From Cerrena zonata (lineage: Eukaryota; Basidiomycota; Agaricomycetes; Polyporales; Cerrenaceae): DNA of 64,000 nucleotides. Position 1 is the first letter of the stretch. Each line of letters begins with the position of its first letter. Under the pieces are notes generated by a model. The model was not told the DNA's origin. It worked only from the letters and a program-made list of their open reading frames with translations, and searched no databases. This document shows, piece by piece, positions 26,162 through 37,382 of this stretch. The translations under genes and the position numbers were made by a program. The DNA is taken from contig JASBNA010000001.1 in assembly GCA_038087015.1 (NCBI GenBank), forward strand, positions 1,736,001 to 1,800,000, given 5' to 3'.

Positions 26162-26953
26162 TTGATGTGGGTTGGTGGTCCTCCTACCGCGATGGAGATC
26201 ACTAAGTATGATTGAATGTATGTATGTATGTTTCGAGGTTATTCTCTATGCGAACTATGCTTTCTTCTCTCTGATTACTTCATATAATTAATACCATTGA
26301 GTGTGTGATAAGAGTCTCGTTGATCTTCGAAAGGTGTGTTCTTTGTATGTTCAGAAACTTCCTCTACCAACTCGGTAGTGACCCTTCGGTCCCTCGCCGA
26401 AGTCACTCGGCGAGTAAGATCAGACCCTACGCCACAGAAACGATGCTCCCAGATGTTACCCTAAAACCTAGCCCCTCGGAACGGCTGTCGGTTAAACCTG
26501 AGCTTGACAAACAACGTTAACAGCTGTGGGTTATGTGGGTTAGGCCTAGATCCGAAGTACCATGTTCACACAGAGGTAACGACACCCATTGTCCTGCAAA
26601 TGGTAATTATGTACAGTCGACGCTTGGAATGAGACATATAGCAATTTTCCTATCGTCATACTGACAAACAGACGTTGGTCCGTATCTACACGCCGACCGC
26701 AATGGATCGAGTACACAAAACAGTTCTCAATCACTGTTTGAAATGGCATCGTCCAGTTGTGTGAAATTCGGGGACATGTGGGCCAAGGGATCGCTTGTTC
26801 AATATTCAATAGTCATATTCCGCATGAGATAGTTTATAAATACAGGGACATCATACAGTGTTCCCTTAGGGTTTAGCTAGAAAGATATAAAAGGAGGTGA
26901 TGGATGTGCGCTCAGATTCGTTCTAACATCACCTAGAGAAGCACTTCACAACT
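26162..26953. other. intergenic, 5' flank of the amidohydrolase
   Basis: Contains a short TGTA repeat near 26216-26231 and a TATA element listed separately. The open frames 26305-26520 (plus) and 26546-26809 (minus) show no family features and are not called. Confidence 0.5.
26886..26892 (+). promoter_or_regulatory. TATA box of the amidohydrolase gene
   Basis: TATAAAA lies 62 bp before the ATG at 26954, a spacing that suits a short leader. Confidence 0.5.
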
Positions 26954-28796
26954 ATGACCTATCTACTCAAAGGCGGACTTGTTGCTACTTGGACTTCTGA
27001 CAATCAACCTCTGACGCTCCTTGCCGATGTGCTAGTTGAAGACGCCACCATCGTTCGGGTAGACAAACAGATCGATGTGGGTCCCAATGTACAAGTTGTG
27101 GATTGCACCGGAAAATGGATCATACCGGGAATGGTAGATACCCACAGGTACGAGCGGGTTACGAGTACGTAGTTCACAAAACGCTAATTCGGCCCAGGCA
27201 TACATGGATGGCTATCATGAGAGGCTCTCAGGGAGAGTAAGTACGATCTCAGGATTCCGTTCTCATTGGAACCTGACCGCGGGATGATTAGTTGGCTTCT
27301 TACCGAATATCTCGTAAAGAATTCATGGTACGTTTTACGAAAGATCTACAGGGGTATTTCGTGGGTTTAATATCAAGCAGGCACGAGCAAGGAGATATTA
27401 CCGTGCCCGAGATTCGTATAGGGCAATTGGCAGGATGCCTTGATGCTCTCAATTCGGGTGTCACGACCATCCTTGACCACTTCCACGCTGCAAACTCGCC
27501 GGAACACGCAGATGCGGTATTGGAGGCAACCATTCAATCTGGTGCCCGGGTCATCCTCAGCATGTCCCGACAGAGTGCACCGACTCAGGTGTTCCCTCAT
27601 TTCGAGTTTGCCAACGAAGCGGCAGCTGATAAATGGCAATGGGAGAAATTAGAGGAATGGGCTGGCAAAGGCGGAGGTCAACTTACCGAAGACGGTAGAG
27701 TGCTTCTAGGCTTTGCGTAAGTAGACCATGAAGTGTTCACGTTGTCTTCACTTTTCTAACTTTTGGCTAATTTAGGTACGACTTGGACATGTTCAACCCG
27801 GATCCTGCTTTAATGCCGATGCATCAGGCAGCCATAAAGCGTGCAAGAGCCCTCCCAGCAGCGGTTATTACATCTCATGTTGTCTCGGGTAAGTTATAAC
27901 AAGACGTGCGTTTACCTCCGACGAACTGACGAAACTTGGTACAGGCCCCCGTATCCTCGACTGGAAGAAAGCTGGTTTCCTCGGTCCGGATGTAGTGTTT
28001 TCTCATTGCAATGTGTTGTTCCAGCATACCGAAGTGGACGATGAGATGTGGAACGCAATGAAGGAACACAAGTGTTCAATTGCTTCCACACCTGCAGATG
28101 AATTGAATATGGCACACGGAAATCCTGTTGCACTTGAGGCAGTTGACCGTGGCGTGAAGTGTGGTCTTGGTATCGTAAGCACGATTTTAGGCTTCGTTGG
28201 TTTACCAATCATTTATCATGCGCCTTGTAGGATTGTGCCTCCATCAATGGGGGTGACCTATTCACGCAGATGAAAGTCGCCTTGGGTTGGGCTAGAGGTC
28301 AGTGGTACGATAACATCCAACCGTTCACTTCTCAACTTACCCTGCGACCGCTCTTTTAAATCCAGGTCGCCGCAATGAGGAAGTGGTAAACAAGAAACTG
28401 CAACCCCCGCAATACAACAAGCATAACGCTGTGGATGCCTTTAGGCTTGCGACTCTCGGGGGCGCAGAAGCACTCAACCTCTCCAACACCATCGGAACTA
28501 TCGAAGCTGGAAAGAAAGCCGACATCGTTGTGCTCGATGCTGATTCAGTCAACCTGGCAGGTATCCGTGACCCGTTCAAGGGCGTCGTCTTCCACGCTAC
28601 CGATGCCGATGTTGAACTTGTCATGGTCAACGGCGAGATCGTGAAGAAGAATGGGAAGTTGTGCAAGATAGAGTGGGGCCCAGTGGCAAAAGAACTGAGG
28701 GAGAGAGCCGAAGCTGTTCGTGAGAGGTGGCCCGATGCGAAGTTGGACGAGCTGTGGTCTAAATACTATGCACAGGACCCAAACATGAAGCTCTGA
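26954..28796 (+). CDS. metal-dependent amidohydrolase (cytosine deaminase / MTA deaminase / AtzA-TrzN superfamily)
   Basis: Hydrolytic deaminase or dechlorinase-type enzyme of the TIM-barrel amidohydrolase superfamily. Eight exons: 26954-27147, 27198-27236, 27292-27327, 27381-27716, 27776-27888, 27945-28174, 28231-28297 and 28366-28796; 481 aa. Metal-site motifs in order are DTHRHTW (HxH, first barrel strand), VITSHVVS, VFSHCNVL and GIDCAS (the catalytic Asp). The N-terminal beta-sandwich begins with LLKGGLVATW and closes with the GKKADIVVLDAD motif near residue 415. The substrate cannot be read from the sequence: guanine, methylthioadenosine, 8-oxoguanine and triazine deaminases share this layout. 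No pathway partner is adjacent, so it may be a stand-alone scavenging or detoxifying enzyme. Confidence 0.88.
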
Positions 28797-28936
28797 AGTT
28801 TCCTTCAAATAATCGAGAAATCGCACAGTATCAGATTGTACTTGTATCATGTACTTACGAAGTCGGCCACGATAAATCATACGAATGTTTATCACCATCG
28901 GAAACGAGGAAAGCGAATAAACCGTGTTCAGCCCTG

Positions 28937-31736
28937 TCATAATACAAGTTCTTCTACTTGGTACACGCCAACCGTCATCGCAGCCTTATCGTGGGCGGCC
29001 TTCTTTCGCTTTCTCCAGTCGACCTTGGGATCTTGCTTCTGAGTGCCACGAAGAGCATCCGAGGTCACTTTCGAATATGCATTCACGAAAGGTTGTAGAG
29101 GACCTCTGAGTTGTTCGATGCCATTGTTGAAAGAGACTTCTGGTTCAAGGAGAGAGAATATCTGTCGGATGTGTTGCTGAGATGCAGGGTGTGATAGGAA
29201 TGCGATAAATGAGGAGTCTAAGAGTAGTTGCAAGAATGTGAGAATCTAGGTGATAGCTGTTAGCGTGAAACGTGACGTGCAGAGGAATTTGAACAACATA
29301 CCTTCTCTAATGGAGGAAGATCTGAGTTACGTTTAGATGTATAGAGTGGTACCATTACCCCACGTGAATCTTTCGTAGCCTTTTCCGGGAGTAATGCTAG
29401 CTCTTCTGAGCACCATGCCTCAACCCATTGGACGATCACGCTGAGAACAACGTTTAACTCGTCAGCATCGTGCAAGTGGGCCTTTATCGCTAGACGCATT
29501 GTTGGTGCTGTCACAGGATACGAAATGACGAGAGCAAGGACTTTAGGGAGAGAAGGAAGCGTTGAGCTTGACGTAGTGTCGACATCCATAGCATTCTCGT
29601 CTGACGTGGATTGGATTTTCTGTCGCGCCTGGATGACATCATGAAGGAAGGACACGATATCAGATTCCGGGATGTCAATGACTGAGGTGAAAGCAGCAAT
29701 AATAGAACCCTATAGAAACAGAATGACAATACCGTAAGTAACATCATTCATAGATATTTGAGAATAGACTTTACCCAATCCTGCCTCAATTTCAGCACAG
29801 AAAATAGCCCTTTCTCGACCATACCGGATGTCACGACCTTTTTCTCTAGAAGGTATTGTACAATTTTCGGAGAATAGGGGATATCGTTCGGTGCAGTAGT
29901 ACCCTTCGTTTGCTTGAATACAATCCCAAGTAATCGTTGGACGAAGTGGTGGCTGAAAGGCGACTGCTGAGATTCCTTCGTCTCACGTTCAGAAACCCAC
30001 TTGAAGAAGGCTTCGTCGGCCGCATCTATTCTCTTTTGGTCTAAAGAAGAGCGCACGACATCGAGAAGGTTGTTTTGACTCTCGTCCACGTCACTAATCG
30101 AAGTGCTGGTCGCAGCTTCTGCTTGTTCAATCCATTTCGCTGTGGCTGCCGCTCGCCCCATGGCATTTGCGATAGTAGACACACGAGGTGTTGTTAATGG
30201 CACTACGAAGACACTCGAGCGAGCATTTGAATCAGCCGAAGCAGAGGTAGCTACACCATTGACAGCTGCAGGATGGGTATGCGGTGAAAGGATAAGTAAA
30301 ACTTGGTCGTGATCGCGTTTTCCTCCGACCAGCTGTATCTGTAATCCCTGCTTTTTGGAGCGTGAAAGCGACGTTGGTAGGTTCATGGAGTGCGAGGCCA
30401 AAACAATGGAATACTGCAAATCCCATAGCAAAAGCCAAAGTTCTGGTGAGGGGCCTGAAGCGAGACCCGCTAGGAGCACATGAGATGCTGTCAATGGAAG
30501 TATTGAGATCTCCCGTGAATGAGCGGGCGAGTGATCTTGGCTAGACTGGAGAGCGGTCAATAGTCGTATGTATGTCGGGTCTGCAGCAGGAGCAACGGAG
30601 ACTGTGTGGTAATCTGGTGACTCCAACTGGTACGAATGCCAGAGTCCGCTGGATTCTGGAAGAAGGTCGAGGTAAGTATGGGATGAGATATATACATTGA
30701 CCTATTCCATACCAAGTATTGTCAAGAATCCAGTGGCGCTACATGATACATCCAACACATTCTAGAAAGTAAATTAATATTCTGTTCTTTCGTGGGGAAA
30801 GTGGAAAAACTCACTACGGGTTTCAGCGAAGGTATAGCTACAGTCCCAAGATGTTTGATTCGACCTTCTTTGTCGACTGACAGAGCTTTCACATCTAAAG
30901 AATCCCCCTTCTTGTTTATTGATACGATGATAGCACTTTGTCTTGAGGTGGCTCGACTTGGGGCAAAGGTGCATGTTTCCCGGGAGAATACGAAGCTAGA
31001 AACAGTAGTCTGGTCTTCGCTTTCCGGCGTAAAAGTTGTCTTCACCTCTAAGCCTGAGTCTGTAACAGCGACCTGACCACGATCCCCAATCAGAATAACG
31101 TAGTCGGGTAGACACTCTGGTCTGTGTAACAATGATATTCTGTGGGAGAACTGCACAAATTGTCCAAATGAGCTTCAAAAATGGGACGGTTGAATAGGAC
31201 ATACAGAGGCAGAATGTTTTGATTTAAGGGCTTCGGAAGCAGCTCCACCGCCCGAAGGATCGTCTTCCCATTTCCATACGGTTCGTCCTCGTTCATCAGG
31301 TTTGACATCGGGTGCAGAATCAATGACAGCGTATGTAGTACATGTCCTGCTTGTTTCTGAATGAGTTGTCCATGATACAGGTGGACACGAGAATGCTACT
31401 TGTGGACCAAGCGTATGTGAAATCGCGGGATGTAATGCAGAGGTCTGCCGAAAAGTATATCAGTGTTATAAGTCAAGAAAGTTCCACAGATCCTAACAGG
31501 AGCCATATAAAGCTCTAGCTATATTCCCTCATCAAAGCTGGACCAAAATTACTCACGTCGAGAACGTGCACGCCATCTCCAGAAGCTGAGATGGTTACAT
31601 ATTTACTCGAACTCGCTTCTGGCTGGGAAGCATAGAGACTTGAGCTTCGGTGATTAACATTATGTATAGGTGTACTTTTGGTGCGTTTTGGCTGAGAATA
31701 AGTGGTGAGGAGGAATGGCTCGCCTATGGATGCCAT
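28937..31736 (-). CDS. NOL11/UTP8-like nucleolar protein (probable t-UTP subcomplex)
   Basis: Likely part of the complex linking rDNA transcription with early pre-rRNA processing. Seven exons: 31736-31557, 31444-31205, 31150-30815, 30761-30713, 30655-29775, 29709-29302 and 29245-28937; 2403 nt, 800 aa. The N-terminal half looks like a beta-propeller (KYVTISASGDGVHVLDVS, YVILIGDRGQVAVTDSG). The C-terminal half is helical and ends with KVDWRKRKKAAHDKAAM followed by VGVYQVEELVL, which resembles the terminal Y-S-I-E-x-L-x-L motif of NOL11. Family assignment rests on overall plan and this tail, so it is moderate. It is divergent from the 31.9-kb gene across about 150 bp. Confidence 0.6.
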
Positions 31737-31882
31737 TGAGGGCGGATGAACAGAAAATTCAAAGTTCTAAATTGCTTCGAGCAAAGTGATCGGAGCGGGC
31801 GCCAGCGCATGTAAGGTTAGGGTTTATTTCATACGACAACTTCGACAATTTCTGCAGGACTACCACCATCTCTCCTCTCATT

Positions 31883-32550
31883 ATGGTGTGTATAATAGTC
31901 GTGTATCATCATTCTATCTATCTAATTGTATCTGAAGCCTCCCAGAGCCCAACCAAAGACCTTTATACTGACCGTCAAGACACACAAACTGACAATCCTC
32001 GTTACTTTACCTGCTACGAGCACGGTTAACTCACTGAAAGAAGAGGTTCTCTCGGGACTGAACGCGTCTTCTTCCTTTAATCAACATGAAGACCCTCTAT
32101 TAATGCCTATGGACGTGGATGAAAATGATACCGAATGGGAAGTACCCACCATACAGTCTGTGGACGACTTCGAGTTGGCCAAAGCCGTCAAGGAGAAAGG
32201 TCGACACAACGGGAACTACGAAACCCTGGATAGCACCTCTTCATTAAAGAGCTCCCTATTGAACTGGGACTCTGTGTTCTTACAGTTCAAAGACCAGCAA
32301 GGTGAGTCCGGTCCTCCACCTCAATTTAGACGCGGCTAGAACATATATGATTTATGTTTATACTGTTCTTATCGACACATATTCTTACCAACCCATTTCT
32401 TCCCATTCTTCCCGTCCTGCTTCCATAGGCAAACTAGAGCCCGTCAAAGTTTCACTCCCATCACTCGACGACGATGACGAAGAAGAAGAAATACCAGTAT
32501 CATCGAAAGGCAAACGTAAAGCCCGTCGAGACGAGCTTGAAGAATCATAG
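31883..32550 (+). CDS. small acidic protein with ubiquitin-like N-terminus, hypothetical
   Basis: About 170 aa. Exons 31883-31885 (the ATG alone), 31938-32301 and 32429-32550. The start is inferred: the first long exon has no upstream in-frame ATG, and an ATG directly followed by GTGTGT sits 52 nt before a TCTGAAG acceptor. Residues 8-35 (KTFILTVKTHKLTILVTLP) suggest a beta-grasp (ubiquitin-like) strand pair, then a helix. The rest is acidic and ends in a Lys/Arg cluster (SSKGKRKARRDE), a possible nuclear signal. Function unknown. Confidence 0.6.
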
Positions 32551-32675
32551 AGATGCAGAGGTCGCAAATGCATTGTATGAAGCGCTTTCAAATACCCTGT
32601 CCACCTGGAAGTTTTCTTGGACCGTATATACAGTATCCCTGTCCGCGGGAAGGTGGAACGCGCTGAAATGTCAAA

Positions 32676-33306
32676 TCAGGCTTGCGGAGGCACGTTTCTA
32701 CCCCATGTCTGGGATTTCAGTGGGAGTAGAGCAGCAGCTACTCGGCGACCTTCTTCAGTCAACAAGTTGTAGGTAGAGCATGCATTTTTCTGTATATGAC
32801 GTCAGATGCATTTGGCAGTAAATATGAAATGTGAACGAACTGTGTCCATAAAATCGACCTGTACTCCAATTTTTGCAAGATACTGTCTTATAGGAGAAGG
32901 TGGGAGTTGTACCCTTGGACCGGTACCGAGTAACAGTAGTTCTAATTACACGCATGATGATTGGTCGCAACATTTCGCCATACAAGGGCTTACCTGGTTT
33001 TGGAACTACAACATCAAATATCTCGAAATGTTCTGGTGTCCATTTGTCCCAGAGAGTTGGAGGAACATCCCACAGGAAAGTCTTCCCTTCCAAGAAGATG
33101 CAAGCAGAAGGAATGACAAGACCGTCCGCGAGTTGTATTCCTTCTTGCGAGACGGTGTTTATGAGAACAGCAGGTGCTTCACCTCCAGCCAATATATTAT
33201 TTAGTGAGGTTGGGACACTTAGACGTTTAGCCGTTTGGTGAATACATCGTCGATGTGTACGAGTGCTTTGCCGGAGAACAGAATGAGCCAAAGTCCTCGA
33301 GAACAT
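32676..33306 (-). CDS. NDUFAF3-like mitochondrial complex I assembly factor (Mth938/DUF498 domain)
   Basis: Helps assemble the Q module of respiratory complex I in the matrix. Exons 33306-32994, 32941-32841 and 32789-32676; 528 nt, 175 aa. The N-terminus (MFSRTLAHSVLRQSTRTHRR) is a typical mitochondrial presequence rich in Arg and Ser. The body has the Mth938 pattern: SACIFLEGKTFLWDVP, then ELLLLGTGPRVQLPPSP, then a compact C-terminal NACSTYNLLTEEGRRVAAAL. The last exon was found by phase: it continues DFMDT into KNACSTYN. Convergent with the 31.9-kb gene; their stop codons are 125 bp apart. Confidence 0.88.
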
Positions 33307-33521
33307 CGCAACAGGTTGTAAGAAATGCCAAGTCGTAAACGCGCTCAGTGCAACTGAGCCATCAAAGTAAACAATCGGAGTTTAGAATCTATTGACCTCT
33401 CTAACAAATGATTGTATGCCATGTACAAAAGTACTTATTCAATTTGTATATCAGCGTTGACCGCTAAATAACTTGATCCAGTACTACCACTAGCCCCCTT
33501 CTCACTTTCCGCCACAACATA

Positions 33522-35462
33522 ATGGCTGCCTCAGCAGCAGACGTTCGTAGTATCCTCTCCTTGCCTAACCCCTCTACTCCGGGACCTTCGCAAACAAAAC
33601 CTAAAGTACCTGGGACTACCGAACGCTCTCGTAAACCCGAAGGAATTTCACGAGAGTTATACTCGTTAATTGGACCTTCTGCGCCGACACTTGCGGCACA
33701 ACTAGCTAAACCGCGACTGAAGCAGAAACCTAACCTCGGTGGAGGAGGTCGTGTCAAATGGTAAGAACCTAACGTTTTGAGAGGAACCATCTGGTGGTCC
33801 GGTCAATTGAATGTTCTGTAGGGAATGGCAATCGTTTAAGAACAACGGGCGTACGGACAGCTTGCACCTGTCTCATTGGACGAAGGCAGGAACAGACCCT
33901 GAAGCTGGTACGTCACCAACTGATGTATCCATGTATTCATTAAAACGTAGTCTTAAAGAATATACCTTTGCGAAGTATAACGTTCAACCCACTAGCTATG
34001 TCTACTCACAAGACGAATACAATCGGTTCCTTGAAGGTACACCTTTACACAATAATCGTAACTGTTAATCATCTAGATAACATACTACTGAACAGACAAG
34101 GAATGGACAAAAGAAGAGACTGACTATCTGTTTGAACTCGTACGCGAGTATGACCAACGGTTCTACGTTGTTGGTGACCGTTATGATTTCCCGGGGGGTC
34201 CCCCACGTAGCCTAGAGGTAGGTTCAATGATTCTTCCCATTGGTTTACATGTTGACCTTGTAATAGGACTTGAAAGATCGATACTATAGCGTATGTCGAA
34301 AGCTCGTCCGAAATCGACCATGGGCCGGAGACGAATCGAGTAAAATGCAACTAATTTCAAGCTTCCAGTTCGACAAGGGTAGGTTGCACTGCGCCTCCGT
34401 TTCGCTCCAAACTAACATAAATCTAGAACGTGAGGTCACCCGTAAGAAATACGTCGCATCTCTCGAACAGCGCACGCCACAGCAAATCGCGGAAGAAGAC
34501 GCGCTTTACATCGAGCTTAAACGACTAGAACAGACTGAGCGACGTTTCAAGAAGGAAAGAGACGAATTACTCAAGACTTTACTAGGCGTTGAATCCGGGT
34601 TGCCTGATATCTCAGTAGAAGACGAGCCACCAGTGAATGGTAATGGGTTGCATATCGATACCACTACTCCTGTGACCGGGAATACCAGGAAAACTAAGAA
34701 GAGGGGTGTCAATGATGTGGATACTCCTACGTCTGCTGGACCATCCTCGGCCAATGTGATTAGTCTTGGGCAGCCTGTTCAGAAGAAGGCCCAGTCTGCG
34801 AAAAGCGCACAATACGGTATCTATCGCATTCCTTATTTTCTATATCAATGGCTCACAATTTTGAATTGCGTTACTTAGATGCACAACACTGTATCCATCG
34901 TACTGACGCTAACCAGACCACCTCAAACAAAGCGGCACATACACCAGTATATTTCAGATCCTACAAACTACCCATGCTTAAAAACCCTACGGGTCCGAGA
35001 ATTATTCAGGTATTGAGTGAACTGGGCATCTCTCATTCACGTTTGGTCATGCCTACAAGAGAGAATTGTGCCCGTGTGGATGGTCTGGTTGAAGCAACCA
35101 TGTCGCTTATCGACACAAAGAAGTGCGTAGACAAGGTCGAGCAGGACATTCAAGTCGCAACTATGCGGTTGGAAATGGCGAACAACACAGGTGGAGAGGG
35201 GGGTGAAGGAGGAGCCGGAACACCGTCTGCTATGGATGTGGACGAAGATGCGGAAGGTGTTGAAGATGACGATGGGAGAGCCCATAGTGTGATCAGTTCG
35301 CGAAGTACTAAGAGCATGAGAGGACGCAAACAGGTAAGTTCCCCGGTTTCTGGACTAGAACGCCACTCATACTTTTCCTGGTAGTCACAACGACGGTCGA
35401 TGTCAATCTCGTCAGTGGATACTTCTGCAACAGGCTCTATGCCTAAACGAAGAAAACGATAG
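33522..35462 (+). CDS. SWC4: SWC4 / DMAP1 homologue (SWR1 and NuA4 chromatin complexes)
   Basis: Shared subunit of the SWR1 (H2A.Z exchange) and NuA4 (histone acetylation) complexes. Exons 33522-33760, 33822-34036, 34096-34217, 34267-34378, 34427-34816, 34879-35333 and 35385-35462; 1611 nt, 536 aa. Diagnostic features are the N-terminal GGRVKWEWQSF block, YTFAKYNVQPTSYVYSQDEY, the SANT/Myb-type segment EWTKEETDYLFELVREYDQR with DRYDFPGG and LKDRYYSVCRKL, a coiled-coil EERRxxE-like region and the DMAP1 domain (FRSYKLPMLKNPTGPRIIQV). The C-terminus is basic (PKRRKR). Divergent from the NDUFAF3-like gene, 215 bp between starts. Confidence 0.93.
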
Positions 35463-35531
35463 TTACTTAGCCCACCTGTCTTTCCTATCGTGTTTTTTCC
35501 TGCCTCTTGTATCTGTTGTACTGTATCCTTG

Positions 35532-36810
35532 TCATTTGGGGAGTTGTATGTCTATCGACATAAGATCTCTAGAACATGTTACTTCACCTCCATATTCCCC
35601 TGCTGCAAGCGAACCAATAGCATTCATTACTTCAGCCGTCTCCGCATTAACGTCATCATCTCCTGCATATCTCGCTGAAAAGTGGTTTAAGAACAGCCTC
35701 TTAGTTCCTATACGTTTCGCAAATGCTCCAGCCATTTGTGGCGTTGAATGTCCGTGGGATCTTGCCTTCATCTCCACGGTTTCGTAAGTATCTTCCTCCT
35801 TCGTCGTAGGGTCAATACCAGGCAGATGGGCATTGGTAGCTTCGTGAATGAGGATATCGGCGTCCATGGCGATAGGTGCAATTGGTGAAGGGTCATATGT
35901 ATCGCCCAAGATAACTATTTTTCTTCCGTGTCGGCGAGGGGGACCGCGAAGAATAGTGCCATCTGCTAGTTCTACGTCTTCACCTTGTTGCAAGCGGCTC
36001 ATGACAGACATTGGCGTTTTCGTTCTCTTGATCGCTGGGATGTACTCCTTGGGGTCCATCTTTCCTGGAACCGGCCTTTCATTAACAACATATCCTACGC
36101 AAGGAACGGAATGTAAAATTGGGGCCGCGGAAACAGTGACTAAATTATCAGCGAAGACGTCGGGCCAGTGACCATCGATTTGGTCGATATTTCGACCTGT
36201 GGGGAGCTCTGCAGCGTTCCGAGGTAAGGTTGTAAAGTCGCCTAGAGGGTCCGTGGGGAACCTAAGCTCATGGACAACATAAGGTGCACCGAGGAGAGTA
36301 TGAGTGTACATCAGGCCATTACGAACATATGCTCGCGTGCCTAATGGCCCATAAATTTCTAGAGGCTACATAAATGAAGATCAATCAGTAACGCACGCAG
36401 GTGCCCTACGCTCTACAAATTACCTGGGTATTTTCGCCAGTTGAGACATGAAGGCGGGGATCCTCGACACCCTCTGCAGTACCTCCTGAGCCATTCAATC
36501 GGCTGGCGAGGAGTGGTAGAAGGCCAAAAATATGATCACCTGATTCATACATTAGACTTAGAAACACGAATAACATTCAGAGCCTACCATGTGTATGGGT
36601 TATAAAGATCTTCTGGATCTTTCCCATTTTAACACTACTCTTTTGTAGCCGATGTTGGGTCGCCTCTCCACAGTCAAAAAGCCAGACATCACCACCTAAG
36701 TGCAAGGCCAAAGACGAATGGTTCCTCGTGCTAGACGGCTGAGCAGAAGCGGTCCCAAGGAAAGTGATCTTCACTGAAGAAAGAGCCGAAGGAGGTTTGG
36801 TGCCTGACAT
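35532..36810 (-). CDS. tRNase Z (tRNA 3' endonuclease), short-form beta-lactamase fold
   Basis: Cleaves the 3' trailer from precursor tRNAs. Exons 36810-36588, 36539-36424 and 36365-35532; 1173 nt, 390 aa. The metallo-beta-lactamase signature is split by the first intron: THTH|GDHIFGLL. Other metal-site motifs are ILGDTYDP, ILIHEATN, HGHSTPQMAG and LFLNHFSARY. The FLGTASAQPSSTRNHSS block is the tRNase Z hallmark. The ATG at 36810 is preferred; the open frame runs upstream to 37029, but that part passes through the tRNA-His gene. The length fits the single-domain (ELAC1-like) form, not the ~900-aa long form. Confidence 0.93.
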
Positions 36811-36978
36811 GGTCGGTTTTACTGAGACTGATACCTTCTGCGATAGGTTCAGATAGCTGGCCAAGCCAGCCAAAGTCCTATAAAGTCGCACCCATAAGAA
36901 TCTGTGAGTCAGTGCAATAGTACATTTCCCGAGCCAAAGGTTCACTCGAATGATGTCACCATTCAGAGAAGGAAAAAG

Positions 36979-37060
36979 TGTCCCAGGGAGGATTCGAGCC
37001 TCCGTCTTCACGGAATTGTGTGACCACAACGTGATGATCTAACCACTAATCGACAAGGAC
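36979..37060 (-). tRNA. tRNA-His (GTG) with 10-nt intron
   Basis: Folds on the minus strand from 37060 to 36979: acceptor GTCCTTG with CTGGGAC, D-arm GAT..ATC, anticodon stem TCACG/CGTGA, variable loop AGAC, T-arm GGAGG CTCGAAT CCTCC, discriminator A. The anticodon loop has 17 nt; removing 10 nt (TCACACAATT) after position 37 leaves TTGTGGC with anticodon GTG. The acceptor contains one T-T mismatch. A T5 run follows directly, a Pol III terminator. The intron base-pairs with the anticodon (TTGTG with CACAA), as in other pre-tRNAs. Confidence 0.85.
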
Positions 37061-37382
37061 CGGAAGTAAATGACCCTATAGATAGTCAGTACGCCTAGTA
37101 CTCAGGCTCATAGTCGAGTTGGGTTGTCCAGACTCCAGACTCTAGCCTTCGGAGAGGCTCCCTATCCGTATTCCAGTCTACGAGGACTTTTACCATTGCG
37201 CTCATATTCTACTCCGGAATTCAGAGTCTTTTGCTTTCACTTTCCAATTGAAAGTACTATCTACTGACGCTCTAGTCAAGGACCTTCAAACTCGACAATC
37301 CTTTGCGCTCAAGTTCTCTAGACGTTAGAACGCATACAGTGACCACTAACTGGACATTCAAGACACTTGATTACTCCTCCCA
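37061..37382. other. intergenic between tRNA-His and the RING gene
   Basis: No gene supported; 5' flank of the RING finger gene. Confidence 0.4.

Noticed and set aside
36811..37029. N-terminal extension of tRNase Z to an upstream ATG
   Set aside because: The extension would translate through the tRNA-His gene; the family starts near the 36810 ATG.
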